The notes: generated by a model not told the origin, from the letters alone. A stretch of 64,000 nt of DNA from Branchinecta lynchi (GCA_023053575.1 JAKZAP010000016.1:7064046-7128045), one strand, 5' to 3'; shown: positions 1 to 11,719, counted from the stretch's first letter. Program-made: numbers and translations.

Positions 1-39
1 AGAATCCTTTAAGAGTTAAACTTAAGAAAGCACTTTTAT

Positions 40-325
40 TATAAAATAGAATAGAATGTATTAACCAAAAAGCCCGTGGGCCCTGGCAACAAAAAATTAT
101 AAAAAAATTCACTACCTTACAGAACACTGCTCACTGCTCCTATTCTAACAATCTGGTTCTATGCTCCATCGCAAGCCCCAAGTAACGTCCAAGTTTCTTC
201 ACATTAACAAAACATTCATCCTTCACCATCTTTACCATCCATTCTTCATTATAAACTCTCTCACCAAATAACTCCTTTCTCCATTCATTCAATTCCACAC
301 AATCACACATCAAATGAACTACGCT
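40..325 (-). mobile_element. LINE 3' end fragment
   Basis: Read on the minus strand, an open frame from about 325 ends at a TAG at 140-142. It contains a His/Cys-containing stretch (HLMCDCVELNEW) and ends HRTRLLE. A short 3' UTR ends in the 'cccacgggctttttggtt' segment before an A/T-rich tail. This resembles the C-terminal end and 3' UTR of the ORF2 proteins of other LINEs in the window, which also have a 'ggccNNNNggctt' element before the tail. The 5' side is truncated near 325. The clade is not determined. Confidence 0.6.
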
Positions 326-729
326 ATAAAGATAAGATCATAGATTAATCATGACTTACCCCTCTGCTTATACAACGCATTCAAGTCCTTGAAACACGCA
401 TTTCGCTAGGCTTATGAAGGGACTCCTATCCGTGATATCTCCACACCTCATGAGCTGCTAGAACCAATAGAAACCAAATCCTACTGGGAGGGGGGGGGGG
501 GGCATAAAAACAGTTTTTTCTGGTAGAGGATCTAGCAGATTGAGCAGAAGGTATTGAGAAAAGCAATCACATCAGCTCAACATATTTTTGTCTCTACAAT
601 TTAAAGCGTACCAGATGGAAAGCTATTGTTCCCTATCAACTGTCCCCGGATTTTTCTGTTAAAATTACTGACAATACAATGTGAAGTTATTTTTTCTTCT
701 GTTTTCTCGCTAGAATAGTAATAACTGCC

Positions 730-735
730 TTTATT
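730..735 (-). promoter_or_regulatory. possible poly(A) signal of PMPCA
   Basis: Minus-strand AATAAA lies about 280 bases downstream of the PMPCA stop codon. No other evidence supports it, and A/T-rich DNA gives such hexamers by chance. Confidence 0.25.
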
Positions 736-1011
736 ATTTATGTGAAGACGGAAATTGCGCAAGGGATTTGATCCGGTGATAGATAAACCTGAAATGATTA
801 TTAACTGGACTTAGAAGTCCAGGACTCGCTGAAGGCCCAGAGGATGCACAATCTAGCGGGGCTACCCAAACAAAGTCAAAGACTTATTTCGAATACGGGG
901 AAGGGTCGAAGAATCTCTTGATTTAAGTATCAGAATCTAAAGCGTTCTAGCTTTAAAAGAAAATTATAATGTCGATGGCTTACTTTAACAATCAAAAATA
1001 TAAAACAAAAT

Positions 1012-1187
1012 CTACTTGAAAATTGTGAATCGATTCCGCCTTGAGATTTTTCCATCTTTGCTCAACAAAGCTTCTTCTATCGCCCTTGGGTCTGGCAGTC
1101 TCTTCAAGTCTCCTAAGGCAGCTATTGCAGGCTTAGAAACTAATAGTTTCTTGGCTACCCGGTAGATGTCATCCTTAGTTATGGCAC
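1012..1187 (-). CDS. PMPCA: PMPCA, last coding exon (mitochondrial processing peptidase alpha)
   Basis: Final exon, 58 codons including the stop. The acceptor is tttatag at 1188-1190. The split codon A|GT joins the previous exon in phase 1. It reads AITKDDIYRVAKKLL, then SKPAIAALGDL, then ALLSKDGK, which matches the C-terminus of animal alpha-MPP (the 'KPAVAALGDL' and 'SSKDGR' segments). The protein is the noncatalytic, substrate-binding subunit of the matrix peptidase that removes import presequences together with PMPCB. The end is intact. Confidence 0.95.
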
Positions 1188-1865
1188 CTATAAACATTCG
1201 AACTATCAGATATTGAGTTATTCACAATTGATCTTGCTTGAGTAGACGCTCTGGGAGAAACCTAATACATTTTTACAGAAATTTGGCATGGATTTTACCA
1301 TTCCCTATTTTTCCCCTTTTATAAACAATAATAATTTTACCAAGTGTAATTTTTTCTTTAATTGTTTGTTCATTATCATCCTACGCTGTCCTGGTGTCTG
1401 TGATGCAGTTTGACGGCAATTCTATCAACATCTGAATCTACGGTTTGACTGTTGACACCGAGATTTTTAGTCAGCTGAATTACCAAAATTTCGGGACTCC
1501 AGCCACCAAAAGAAGACAAATAAACATATGACCTTGGCTTTGGGAGTTAACAGCACCAAGAGTCCACATATAAAGCAACTTTTGGTACTGCCTTACCACC
1601 GAATAATTAATAATATAATAATAATAAAAACAAAAAATGGCGCCTCTTAGGAAGCAACACCCCCTATAATAGGGGTCTCCACGGACCCAAAATTTTGTGC
1701 GAAAACAGCAGATTTTAGTAGTTATAATGACAACCCTGCTCAGTAGATTCTCTATTCTTTCTGGCCTTATTAAAAAACTAAAGTATACTATCGGCTATCA
1801 TCAAAGAAGGGCCGATAGCTCTAACAAAATTCAGCTGACGTATCCGTTTAGCACTGTCAATTCTA

Positions 1866-2165
1866 AGCGTGTTCCACCCTAATTACCGTAGTTTCTACTC
1901 ATAACGTGATGATTTCTGACTTTTTGCCGTCAAGGCTGGAACGATTTTTCTATTTTCTAGCAGAATATGCTACGGGCGAATCCGACCAATGACGTTACAG
2001 AGATGTGTAGTTGCCACGCTTACTACGCTCCCGAGCATTGTAAGCAACTAGTTACTATTAGTTACTATTTCGAGAACGTTGGAACGGTCAGCGTAGTAAC
2101 TTTTTACGAGTTTGGAACGAAAATAGTAAGTAACAGTTACTATTGTTAGAAGGGTGGAACACGCT
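1866..2165. mobile_element. MITE, family d, copy 1
   Basis: A 300-bp element with terminal inverted repeats AGCGTGTTCCACCCT at the left and AGGGTGGAACACGCT at the right. The inside has repeated 'agttactatt' and 'ggaacg' motifs. Related copies are at 26799-27075, about 32790-33055 and 46846-47112. No transposase is present. The target duplication is unclear, so the superfamily is not assigned. Confidence 0.8.
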
Positions 2166-2381
2166 GTCTGTCTCCACGGGGTTTAATCCGGCCACGATAA
2201 TGGATTATTCATCACCGAGGAGCAAAGGTACAGAGGCGGTATTTTGTATGCTACTCGATATCTCCATTCTCTGTCTACATTAACCTCCATTTACTGTCAA
2301 CTGACGGAAATGTTCATATATAGAGCCCCGTTGTCATATGCCTTCCGCCTTCACACTATTTTCTTCCTAACCTTCAAACAT

Positions 2382-2838
2382 TTAAAGTTTAACTGAAAAA
2401 CCCGCTTATTTCTGTATCATTCAAGGAAACATGCTGCATCATTTGGCTCGTGCTAATTTTTTTTTTGCATTTTCACTATTTACTCTAGAATGAGATTCAG
2501 AATACCTCCAGCCGTCTTCACAAGCGAAATTCTACTATGATGCGGAAAATCTGAATCTTAACACAAACGCGGCTGTGTGGCCAGACGTCAGCAAGCGGAA
2601 GGTCTAACTGCGTAAACACTTATTTTTCGTAAACCGTTCCGTCAAGCACGTAACACAGGTACAAGCGCAAAGAGGTACCACACATCCGACAGGGAAATTC
2701 CACTATACGAAAACTGATTATTTACGAATGGCCGAGCAACGACGTAGCTCACTTTTAACGGGTCTTCGAGACTCTTTAAGTGAGTAAGTTATGGGTAACT
2801 AGATTGTCCTATCTCGGCTCTTTTCAGTTAAACTTTAA
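2382..2838. mobile_element. MITE, family m, copy 1
   Basis: A 457-bp element whose ends are perfect 18-base inverted repeats, TTAAAGTTTAACTGAAAA and its complement. Its interior (for example 'tctagaatgagattc' and 'ttctactatgatg') recurs in the larger palindromic copy at 31275-32333 and in a fragment near 34290-34440. It has no coding capacity. Confidence 0.75.
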
Positions 2839-3827
2839 AAACAACCCGAAACGGCAAATGAAGCTTCTTACTTTCACCCCAATTAACATAATACGGAATC
2901 TACAGATGTCAAATCGTAAAAGGAAGTCAACATAGCTAACTACGCCTCATCCTTTCTTCAGACGTCACACATCAAATTTTGACATGCCTACGAACTAGAC
3001 GAAGTTGCTCTAAAATCTGCCAGATGTTGGTCCAAATTCGGGTCACAATTAACAACAGCTTGAACGAATGGCATACATACTTTAGGTATCGGAAAAAAGA
3101 TTGTTAAAATGTAATGAGACAGGAAGAATTATATGGCTTACTACATAGTGATAAACAGCTCACAAGCTTCAGAAAAACATTTTTTTTTACCGAGTCCACA
3201 ACTATGCCAAGATCTGCGGACAACTGTTGCCAATACTCTTGATGACTAACTCTCCTTGTCGATGCAAAATCGCCGTGTATCTAGCGGAAGAGCCGGGCAC
3301 GGCCCCCCAGCTGTCCACAACGATCACCATGATTGGTTGAAACAGGAATTGAGTTGCTGAGTTTGAGTCGTTAGGGCGACGTTTTCTAGTTCTTCCTGAG
3401 GATCACTGGCGTGTTTTGGACTTAGTCATATAGAGTATTTAACTGATCTTATATATATTATTTCTAGCTTCCAGAGTTTACTACTAAAAAGAAACTGACA
3501 AACCAAATTTGCAACCTACGACCAGCCTTGTCAATTTTTATTTTAGACTCATAAACAAAATTAATTCTTTCTTTTTGAGCGGATACAATTGTCCTTCGTC
3601 ATATAAATCGACTTGCCATTAGAACTATAATCAAGTTTTTAACATCATCAAAGAACTGAAACTGTAAAAACGAAAAGTATGTCCGCAGGTGAGTTTATAA
3701 TAACTAGGAAAAGTGTTTGTAAACATATGCACAGTTCAGTACATAAGGTATAAAAAGAAAACAATCGAACGACAGAAAAAAGCACCAAAAAGGGGGGGGG
3801 GGGGATATACACCAGTCTCTCACATAT

Positions 3828-3858
3828 CTCTGATTTTTGGATACCCTATGCCAAACGC
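3828..3858. repeat. Left terminal inverted repeat of an element split by a LINE
   Basis: The segment 'ctgatttttggataccctat...gccaaacg' is the inverted complement of 9616-9646 ('cgtttggcatagcgtatcc...'). The two ends bracket the LINE at about 4.0-9.48 kb and the foldback at 9505-9620. The same terminus recurs at 53403-53427. I infer a DNA element with this TIR into which the LINE inserted. Confidence 0.55.
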
Positions 3859-4171
3859 TGGATACCTGTTGGTAACCTAACCCTGACCGACCTCAATATA
3901 AAGGAATTCTGATTGGTTGATTTTTTAGCTTCACTCAAATGATCAATATTTTACTGGGTTACAGTATCCAAGCACCCTATGCCAAACGCTAGACATATCC
4001 AGCGTTGTTCTCATTCAGCGCTCGCCCTGACAACACCCCGAGCGAGCTCTAATCATTCCACCAGTGAACAAGTTTAGTGACGTCACACGATCATTCGTCC
4101 GTGGCTTGGATACTAGTTATTTGGTGATCAAGTACGCGTAAGAAAACCAGCTTTTCGGGATTACGTGTGAA

Positions 4172-5051
4172 ATGGAAGATCAAGGACCGGTTTTAAAACT
4201 TCTTGGAGAAATGAACAGTAAAATGGAGTTAATCCCTCCGCTCTCTGATAGTGTAGCAGCTATCACGGCCCAGCTAACAGACCTGAAGGAACAGCTAGCG
4301 GCGCATACAACAGCGAACGAGGCGGTTTCACGCGAACTGTGCTTGGTGAACCAAAAATTGGACGAATCAAACAGGAAAATGAACCTCTTAGAAGCAGAAA
4401 TGAAACGGTCAAACATCATGATCTTTAACTTCCAGCCACGAAGAGATCCCGCTAACAGTTCACTTAAAGCGGAACTGATGGATTACCTGAACTGGCGGCT
4501 TCCAGCGCTTCAACTGACCAGAAGCGACATCAGAGATGTGTTCCGCCTTAGGACAGGCCCAGTAGTGCTCAAACTGAATTCGACAGATACTCGCAATTAC
4601 ATTCTGAAAAACGCACAGGAACTGAAACGAGATGGAGTTGGTGTAGCCCCTGACTACACGTTAGCAGAAAGAAGGAAGAAGTGTGCGTCTCAGAGGAACC
4701 AAGCTCATTATCGATGACCGCGTGTTTATTTTTGATGGCCTGTTGGTGGCTGAAATGCCTGAGAATAGAGGTGTTCAGCAACCTCAACCCCGGCGGCCCG
4801 CGTATGAGCCGAGAGCCTCTGCATCTCATTCTCGTACCAACATTGACATTGCAACGGATACTGAGACCCAAATGGTATCAGATGATGAAGCAGACGACGA
4901 AAGCGACAGAAATTCGTCTACAAACACTGTGGTCGCAAACCCGCAGCCCCAAATCCCTCAGAACCCTCCGTCTAAGTTAAACGAAGCTTCGGTAAACGCT
5001 ACAAACGGCAACAACGCTAGCCGTGGCACACATAGAAAGATAGGAGAATAA
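4172..5051 (+). pseudogene. LINE ORF1, coiled-coil protein, one frameshift
   Basis: The ATG at 4172 opens a frame of 181 codons. Residues about 20-80 form a heptad-rich coiled coil (DLKEQLAAHTTANEAVSREL). A segment IMIFNFQPRRDP...LMDYLNWRLP...DIRDVFRLR...PVVLKL follows and resembles the RNA-binding fold of LINE ORF1 proteins. A shift near 4680 moves the conserved continuation LRGTKLIIDDRVFIFDG into another frame, which runs to a stop ending at 5051 through an acidic, Asn/Pro-rich tail. The expected role is RNA-binding, ribonucleoprotein-forming protein. The copy cannot make the full product without a frameshift. Confidence 0.8.
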
Positions 5052-5061
5052 AGCAAAGAAT

Positions 5062-7161
5062 AACCGATTTTACGGAGGAGTCATAGTGTTATTGAGGAAA
5101 AAATCATTTCGTAGTTACTCGAGAGTAAGCAGTATTTCGGAGAATTTGGTATGGATAAGGATAGAACTGCTAGAAAGAAAATATATTACAGTAGGTTCTG
5201 TTTACATACCGCCACAAAATAGCAAGTACGGGAAGGAAGACACGTGGTCTATATTAGAAAGCGAAGTGCAAGAATTGCGTATGCGAAACCCACAGGACCA
5301 TTTCCTAATAATGGGTGACTTCAATGCATATACAGGAAATAAACCCGAACTAAATGATGTTTGTATTCCAGATATTCCATGTTTAGTCCCAGATGCCTAC
5401 AAGATACCAAGAAACAGTATGGACGAAAATAGATCAATCAATGTTTGGGGTAGGAGACTCCTGGCACTCTGCGCTGAAGTTGGTTTGGTCATCGGAAACG
5501 GAAGGTTTGGTAATGATAAAGGCAGGGGTGAGTTTACGTGCTTGGCTGGGCTTCGAGGTAGCGTTATCGATTATGTACTGGTGGATGTTTCCCTCGTTAA
5601 CTACGTGAAAGACGTGGAGGTCCTTCACTGGCCTGGATCTGATCACCTCCCGGTGAAAATTGAAATTGAGTTAGAACAGAGGACAAAGAACCAGTTACGA
5701 TATGACCCAAAACGCGAAAAGGCAAGAATAACGAGTACAGAGGTATCAGGTATGTTGCAGTTACGGGGGGAGTGGAGTAGGGAAGAAGAAACAGAATTAG
5801 AAAAAGCTTTAACAAAGAAAGAAGTGATAGATAGGTTAGAAGCTCTTAAAGATGATAAAAGAGAAGTGGATGTAATAATAGATGAGTTAAGTTCCCTGAT
5901 ACAGGTAGCGGCGGACCCAGTGATAAGTAAACGTCAAAGTGTTAGAAAACGGCAATTCTTTGACAATGAATGCCAAGAAAAAAAAGAAGAAGTGGTAAAA
6001 GCATTAGACTTGGTTAATAGGATAGAAAATAGCCAGTCACATAGAGAAGAATTAATGAAGAGTTATAGAATAAAGAGGAGGGAATATAAGAAGTTAACAA
6101 AACGAAAAAAACTAGATGAACGGAAGCAAGAGGAATTAGAGGTGGAGGCATCATATAAAAAATCTACAGGCCGGGAGTTTTGGAAGAAAGTAAGAGAATC
6201 AGCAAACAAAAATAAACGAAAAAATAAAGAGGGCCCTAGCCTGGAATTATGGCCGGAATATTTTGAAGAGTGTGAGGGAGAATGCGGAACTATAATGGAT
6301 TGTAAGGATGAAATGGAAAAAAGTAAAGAAGAGAACGTGTTCCCACAAAAAGAGAAAGATTATGAGATAGTAGAAGAAATAAAAGAATATGATGTGAAAG
6401 AAGCGTTAAAACAGACAAATGGAGGCAGTGCCCCGGGAGTAGATGGTATTCCATCACGAGTGTATAAAGCCTTTCCGTCAGTTTTTATAGCGTTGATTGT
6501 TTGTTTATTTAATCGGATTCTCAAAACCCAGGAGTGGCCCGCGACGTGGAAAATATCAATTGTTTTGCCTCTACTGAAGAAAGGAAATCCAATGATCCAT
6601 AGTAATTACAGACCGATAGCGATAATGTCGGCATTAAGCAAGGTGTTTGAAAAAATAATAGATAAAAGACTAGGGAGATGGCTTGATTTTTATAAGGTAA
6701 TACAAGAAGAACAAGGGGGATTTAGAAGAAGTTATAGTACGTCTGACCGGATGTTCGTTTTGAAAACACTAATAGAAAAATATGGAAAGGGAAATAAGAA
6801 ACTGTTCGTAGCATTTTTAGACCTGCAAAAAGCTTTTGATACAGTAGATAGGCTATTGCTTGTAAGAGAATTATTAAAAATAGGGTTACCGGCAATTTTT
6901 GTGAATTTGTTAGTTAGTATGTATTCGTCAACAAAGGGGATAGTTAAAATAGTTGATAAAGGAATATCACGAAGTTTCGAGAACAGAAAAGGTGTGAAAC
7001 AAGGAAGTATTTTATCCCGAAAGCTGTTCGGGATATTTATTAATGATTTGATAGAATTTTTGGAAAAAAAGATGGGCCCCGACAGTAACCCTTGGCAAAA
7101 AGGTGTTTTCGGTGCTTCTATTCGCCGACGATACAGCCCTGGTGGCGAAATCAGCAAATGA
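5062..7161 (+). pseudogene. LINE ORF2, endonuclease (N-truncated) and reverse transcriptase
   Basis: The frame starts inside an apurinic-type endonuclease (FYGGVIVLLRKK), so about 100 N-terminal residues are missing. Visible EN motifs are GSVYIPP, IMGDFNAYTG and GSDHLPVKIE near the EN end. RT motifs: GVDGIPSRVYKAF, NYRPIAIMSALSKVFEKII, the palm aspartate in FLDLQKAFDTV, and GVKQGSILS. The frame runs out at 7161 because one extra A in the run at 7097-7101 shifts it just before the second catalytic motif. The continuation LLFADDTALVA is in another frame from about 7103. Both duplicate copies carry this lesion. Confidence 0.88.
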
Positions 7162-8620
7162 CCTTCAGATCCTGTTAGATTTGGTGGCTGAATACTTGGA
7201 TATGAAAAAATTAGTCCTTAACAGTAGTAAAACAGAGATAGTTACTTTCACATCAAGGGTAAGTAAAGAGGAAATTCACGAATTTAAGTTTAAAGGAGAG
7301 AAACTAAAAACGACGAATAAATTTAAGTATCTTGGTTTTATACTGACCCCCAACGGAAGTTGGAGTACACATGTGAAGGAAATGGTGACACGGGGGCGAG
7401 TAGCTTCCGCAGCAATATTTCAAAATCCAACACTGATGGGAATAAAAACATTAAAGATACACAGACATATTTTTACTTCAAAAATAATGCCGGTATTCCA
7501 TTATGGTGCTGAACTTCGGGGTTTTGAGACAGCTCCACAGATTGAAACCCTACAGCGTTGATTGTTTGTTTATTTAATCGGATTCTCAAAACCCAGGAGT
7601 GGCCCGCGACGTGGAAAATATCAATTGTTTTGCCTCTACTGAAGAAAGGAAATCCAATGATCCATAGTAATTACAGACCGATAGCGATAATGTCGGCATT
7701 AAGCAAGGTGTTTGAAAAAATAATAGATAAAAGACTAGGGAGATGGCTTGATTTTTATAAGGTAATACAAGAAGAACAAGGGGGATTTAGAAGAAGTTAT
7801 AGTACGTCTGACCGGATGTTCGTTTTGAAAACACTAATAGAAAAATATGGAAAGGGAAATAAGAAACTGTTCGTAGCATTTTTAGACCTGCAAAAAGCTT
7901 TTGATACAGTAGATAGGCTATTGCTTGTAAGAGAATTATTAAAAATAGGGTTACCGGCAATTTTTGTGAATTTGTTAGTTAGTATGTATTCGTCAACAAA
8001 GGGGATAGTTAAAATAGTTGATAAAGGAATATCACGAAGTTTCGAGAACAGAAAAGGTGTGAAACAAGGAAGTATTTTATCCCGAAAGCTGTTCGGGATA
8101 TTTATTAATGATTTGATAGAATTTTTGGAAAAAAAGATGGGCCCCGACAGTAACCCTTGGCAAAAAGGTGTTTTCGGTGCTTCTATTCGCCGACGATACA
8201 GCCCTGGTGGCGAAATCAGCAAATGACCTTCAGATCCTGTTAGATTTGGTGGCTGAATACTTGGATATGAAAAAATTAGTCCTTAACAGTAGTAAAACAG
8301 AGATAGTTACTTTCACATCAAGGGTAAGTAAAGAGGAAATTCACGAATTTAAGTTTAAAGGAGAGAAACTAAAAACGACGAATAAATTTAAGTATCTTGG
8401 TTTTATACTGACCCCCAACGGAAGTTGGAGTACACATGTGAAGGAAATGGTGACACGGGGGCGAGTAGCTTCCGCAGCAATATTTCAAAATCCAACACTG
8501 ATGGGAATAAAAACATTAAAGATACACAGACATATTTTTACTTCAAAAATAATGCCGGTATTCCATTATGGTGCTGAACTTCGGGGTTTTGAGACAGCTC
8601 CACAGATTGAAACCCTACAG
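6491..8620 (+). repeat. Perfect 1065-bp tandem duplication inside LINE ORF2
   Basis: Bases 6491-7555 are repeated at 7556-8620. I found no difference in the stretches I compared, and the copies share the frameshift at the FADD motif. The unit is 355 codons, so frame is kept across the junction. It covers the RT fingers, palm and part of the thumb. The junction shows only 2-3 bases of microhomology (ag/cag). It is either a very recent duplication or an assembly artefact. Confidence 0.95.
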
Positions 8621-9373
8621 CTACAGTACTATAAGAGAGTCTACAAGCTTCATCCAACAACCCATTCGCAAGCATTAAAAGGGGACCTTGGACTATTTAC
8701 AATGCGAAAGCAAAGACTAGTCCAAATCCTACAATTTTGGCTAAAAATTATTCAGATGCCTGAGGATAGACTGCTAAAATCTGCTTATAACGAGCTTCTT
8801 CTAATGGGGAAAAAACGGTCATGGCCATTCCAAGTCAAAGCCCTCCCAGATTCGGTGGGCCTATCGTGTGCTTGGAACAATGGATTTGGACCCACATCGG
8901 AACCAGCATCCCTGTTAAAAGAAGTGTTAAGTGTATTAGAAGATCAAGAAATACAGAAATGGGCATGTATTGTTAGAGAATCGGCGACACTAGCAAATTA
9001 TAAACTGGTTAAAGAAAGTTTTGGACCAGAATTTTATATGAAGCTCAACCTACCAAAAACTTACCTCACGCTCTGGATCCAGTTGCGAGCGAACTGTCTG
9101 CCAGTACACGGGAAAAGTAAGTTCGACAAGAAAAAAAGTGTTTCCCCCAGCACGAACAGCCCCTGCTCCCTCTGCGGTGAAGGCGATGATGACCTAGCCC
9201 ATTTGGTTGCACTGTGTCGCGAACTCTCGTTTTTAAGGGAATCTTGCTGGGGGGTAAGGGAGATACTGTTTCCTGATATATTGAAGAGCACATCTCCAGG
9301 AGCAATTAGTGCGTTATGTAGATTCGTGTTGCAAAGTGTTAAAGTAAAAGTTGATCGGGCGAGTGCAGTTTAG
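8168..9373 (+). pseudogene. LINE ORF2, second half of RT and C-terminal domain
   Basis: This open frame starts at the FADDTALVA catalytic motif of the second duplicate. It continues through LNSSKTEIVTF, KYLGFILTPNGSW and the thumb region, and ends in a C-terminal domain with a cysteine cluster (CSLCGEGDDDLAHLVALCREL). The stop is at 9371-9373. It is the undamaged 3' part of ORF2. The shift at the A run separates it from the upstream frame. Confidence 0.85.
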
Positions 9374-9504
9374 TTTATGTAGTGATAAATTAGAAGTAAT
9401 TATGAAGTTTCTTTGTTTTGTTGTATGTATATGGCCCTAAGGCTTTAAATACAATATTATTATTATTATTATTATAAGGTTTGAAGCCAAGCTAACCATT
9501 CATT

Positions 9505-9620
9505 ACGAAAGAAATAGAAAACCATGATTTTCGGGGTTTTATCCCTCGCACATCATCCTAGAGGGATAATTAGCTGACCAATAAAAAACCCGGAAAATCA
9601 CGGTTTTCTATTTCTTTCGT
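9505..9620. repeat. 116-bp hairpin inside a TIR element
   Basis: The arms 'acgaaagaaatagaaaacca' and its inverted complement (with a few mismatches) enclose about 40 bases. The right arm runs straight into the TIR at 9616-9646. It follows the LINE tail directly and probably belongs to the host element split by the LINE. Confidence 0.7.
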
Positions 9621-9646
9621 TTGGCATAGCGTATCCAAAAATCAGG
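9616..9646. repeat. Right terminal inverted repeat paired with 3828-3858
   Basis: 'cgtttggcatagcgtatcc' followed by 'aaaaatcag' is complementary to the left end at 3828-3858, with one mismatch in the compared core. See that entry. Confidence 0.55.
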
Positions 9647-9750
9647 GTTTGTGGTTGACTAGTATTAACTGCCTAGGGGACCTAGAACTCTATGTCTGGA
9701 TCAGGCTCTTAGAGCGAAATCATCTTCTCTTATCTACATAGAAAACTTAC

Positions 9751-9883
9751 TAATTTTGGTAATGAATTCTTCCGGCCGTTTCCGGTGTCCTGTGGCCAAG
9801 ACTTGTCGTCCGAGGTCTTCGAAAACCACTGGCCTAGCTTCCAAGTTCATCAGTAACATCGACTGAAGCTGCTTTTTCGCTCT
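9751..9883 (-). CDS. PMPCA: PMPCA, penultimate exon
   Basis: 133 bp: acceptor ctttttgtag at 9884-9893, donor GTAAGT at 9745-9750. It enters in phase 0 and leaves in phase 1. It reads [20 protein letters not shown], then [15 protein letters not shown], the conserved alpha-MPP segment after the RYHWMHNATAY exon (human 'ERAKTQL...[23 protein letters not shown]'). The intron to the last exon is 8.6 kb and holds the large LINE. Confidence 0.95.
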
Positions 9884-9967
9884 CTACAAAAAGAAGCGAA
9901 TCTCAGACCAGAGGCGCCATTCCTGGAAACCAACCCGATGAAAAATTTGTAGCTGCGTAGCAGAATG

Positions 9968-10202
9968 GTAGTAGTACGAAAACGTTGTGTGCAATACTAT
10001 GTAATAGCAAATAATACTATCATTTAATGTTCCTCAGACTGGTCCAATCTTATGTAGTAGTATCCAGTAGCATCCTGTCTTGCCATAGTAGCATCCGGTC
10101 TTGCTAATAGTAGCATATAGTACTATGCAGTAACACGGTAGCCTTGATGTAGAAGCATGTACTAGTATCGTTAGTACTACATGCTACTTTTTCGTACTAT
10201 TT
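9968..10202. mobile_element. MITE, family f, copy 1
   Basis: The left end 'agtacgaaaacgt' and right end 'gctactttttcgtact' are inverted. The interior is a run of 'tagtagtatcc/tagcatcc' degenerate repeats. A second copy (37828-38033) has ends 'gtacgaaaaagtac' and 'gctactttttcgta'. Both copies lie just upstream of a family-e array. Confidence 0.6.
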
Positions 10203-10382
10203 CAGAGTACATTTTGAGATAAATTTTTCATCGTGAAGGGGTAGGCAACAGCACTGTTAAGGGGTCCCTAAGCATTTTCAGATGCAAATCTTACATAAGT
10301 AAGACTAGCAATAAAATCTCAACGCGGGCAGTCGACACTTGGAATAACTTGCCTGAACATGCCATAACAAGAGCTGGAAGGT

Positions 10383-11719
10383 CATATGGCACTTGCAAGG
10401 CTGGGTCAGAGGATGACAGTAGGAATTCTTAAGTTCGTCGGTCTGTTGGGATTATTTGTAAGCAAGACCCCTGAGACAAAACCCTTGGAAATCACAAGAA
10501 CGTATCGTTTGGTAATGCATTTGGCTGTGTGATGCGCACTTTAGGGGCGTTAGAAATTCGTCTGTAATAAAAACTCTTGCAGCAAAAATGATGATGAGCT
10601 CATCGGTTGAATTAAATGTATAGTTTACTCAAAGTATCATTTGTACTTTAAGAAATTCAGCTGTAGGCAAAGCCCGGCTTGAGGCAAAAATGATCTAATC
10701 ATGTCAAGTCTCTAATGTTTGAGCCAAGTTTCATGGTCCTAGCACATCTGGAAGTACCTTAACTCGTGATCACCGGAACTCCGGAGCCCCCCCCCCCTAT
10801 CTAACTCCCCCCACAGTGTTCGAATCAGATCCAGTTCTGTCATTGATGAATCTAGGGCTTGTGCTTGTTCTTCCCACCAATTTTCATTCCAATCGCTCCA
10901 CTCTAAGTGTGTCACAAGATTTACGGCTCCCCCCTCTGACTCCCCCCCCCCCCCAATAATCGGATCCGGTTCGACTTCACATGGGACATCCGAGGCACGA
11001 GGTCTTTCCAAATATCAAGTTTCATTAAGATCCGATCACCCGTTAAAAAGTTATACGCAGCTCTAGATTTCGGATTCCCCTTCCCTCCACTCCCCCCGCG
11101 GTGGTCGGATTCGGGGAAGTGACTATTTCCAAGTTATTTTGGTTGGGTACCTACCTCGTATGCTTGCCAAGTTTCACTGTCCTAAACCACCTGGAAGTAA
11201 CTTAACTCCGTATCACCGGAATTCCGCCCCCCCCTCTCCAACTCCCCCCACAGTGCACGAATCCCGTCCGGTTCTGTCAATGATGTACCTAGGGCTAGTG
11301 CTTGTTCCATTCACCAAGTTTCATCGCGATCCTTCCAGTCGAAGCGTGTCACATGGTTTCCGTTCCCCCCTCCACCCCCCCCCCCACATTCATCGGATTC
11401 GGTCCGAATTTGAAATGGGACATCTGAGACATGACGTCTTTCCAAATACCAATTTTCATTAAGATCCGATAATCCGTTCGAAAGTTATGCATGCCACTAA
11501 ATTCCGGATTCCGACTCCCCTCCCTCCCCCCACGATGGTCGGATCGGGCAAGTGACAATTTCCAACTTAGTTTGGTCGTGTCCCTCATACGCCTGACAAG
11601 TTTCATCGTCCCAGCTTATCTGGAAGTACCCTAACTCGCAAACACCGGACTAACCGACCGACCGACCGACGGAAAAGTGATCGGTATATGGCACTTGGCC
11701 GGAAGGCAAGTGCCATAAC
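10383..11719. mobile_element. Family e element with internal tandem units, copy 1
   Basis: The ends ATGGCACTTGC (about 10384) and GCAAGTGCCAT (about 11706) are inverted. The interior has two or three diverged units carrying 'aagtttcatcgtcctagcac', 'atggtcggatcggg' and 'cattaagatccgat', separated by C-rich tracts. The right end has (GACC)n before the terminus. It is noncoding; the proline-rich frames across it come from the C runs. Copy 2 is at about 38040-39526. Confidence 0.6.

Larger units (their letters stand above)
4010..9475 (+). mobile_element. Non-LTR retrotransposon with ORF1 and ORF2, internally duplicated
   Basis: The layout is 5' UTR, ORF1 (coiled coil), ORF2 (endonuclease, reverse transcriptase, C-terminal CCHC-like region), a short 3' UTR with 'ggccctaaggcttt', and an (ATT)n tail at about 9449-9475. 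The 5' boundary is approximate. Damage: a frameshift in ORF1, loss of the N-terminal half of the endonuclease between ORF1 and ORF2, a one-base frameshift beside the RT FADD motif, and a 1065-bp tandem duplication. Jockey/CR1-like organisation; the exact clade is not determined. It lies in the last PMPCA intron, on the opposite strand. Confidence 0.9.

Noticed and set aside
10739..11606. Proline- and glutamate-rich frames of 75-107 codons on both strands
   Set aside because: They are translations of C-rich tracts in family e, with no conserved pattern between copies.
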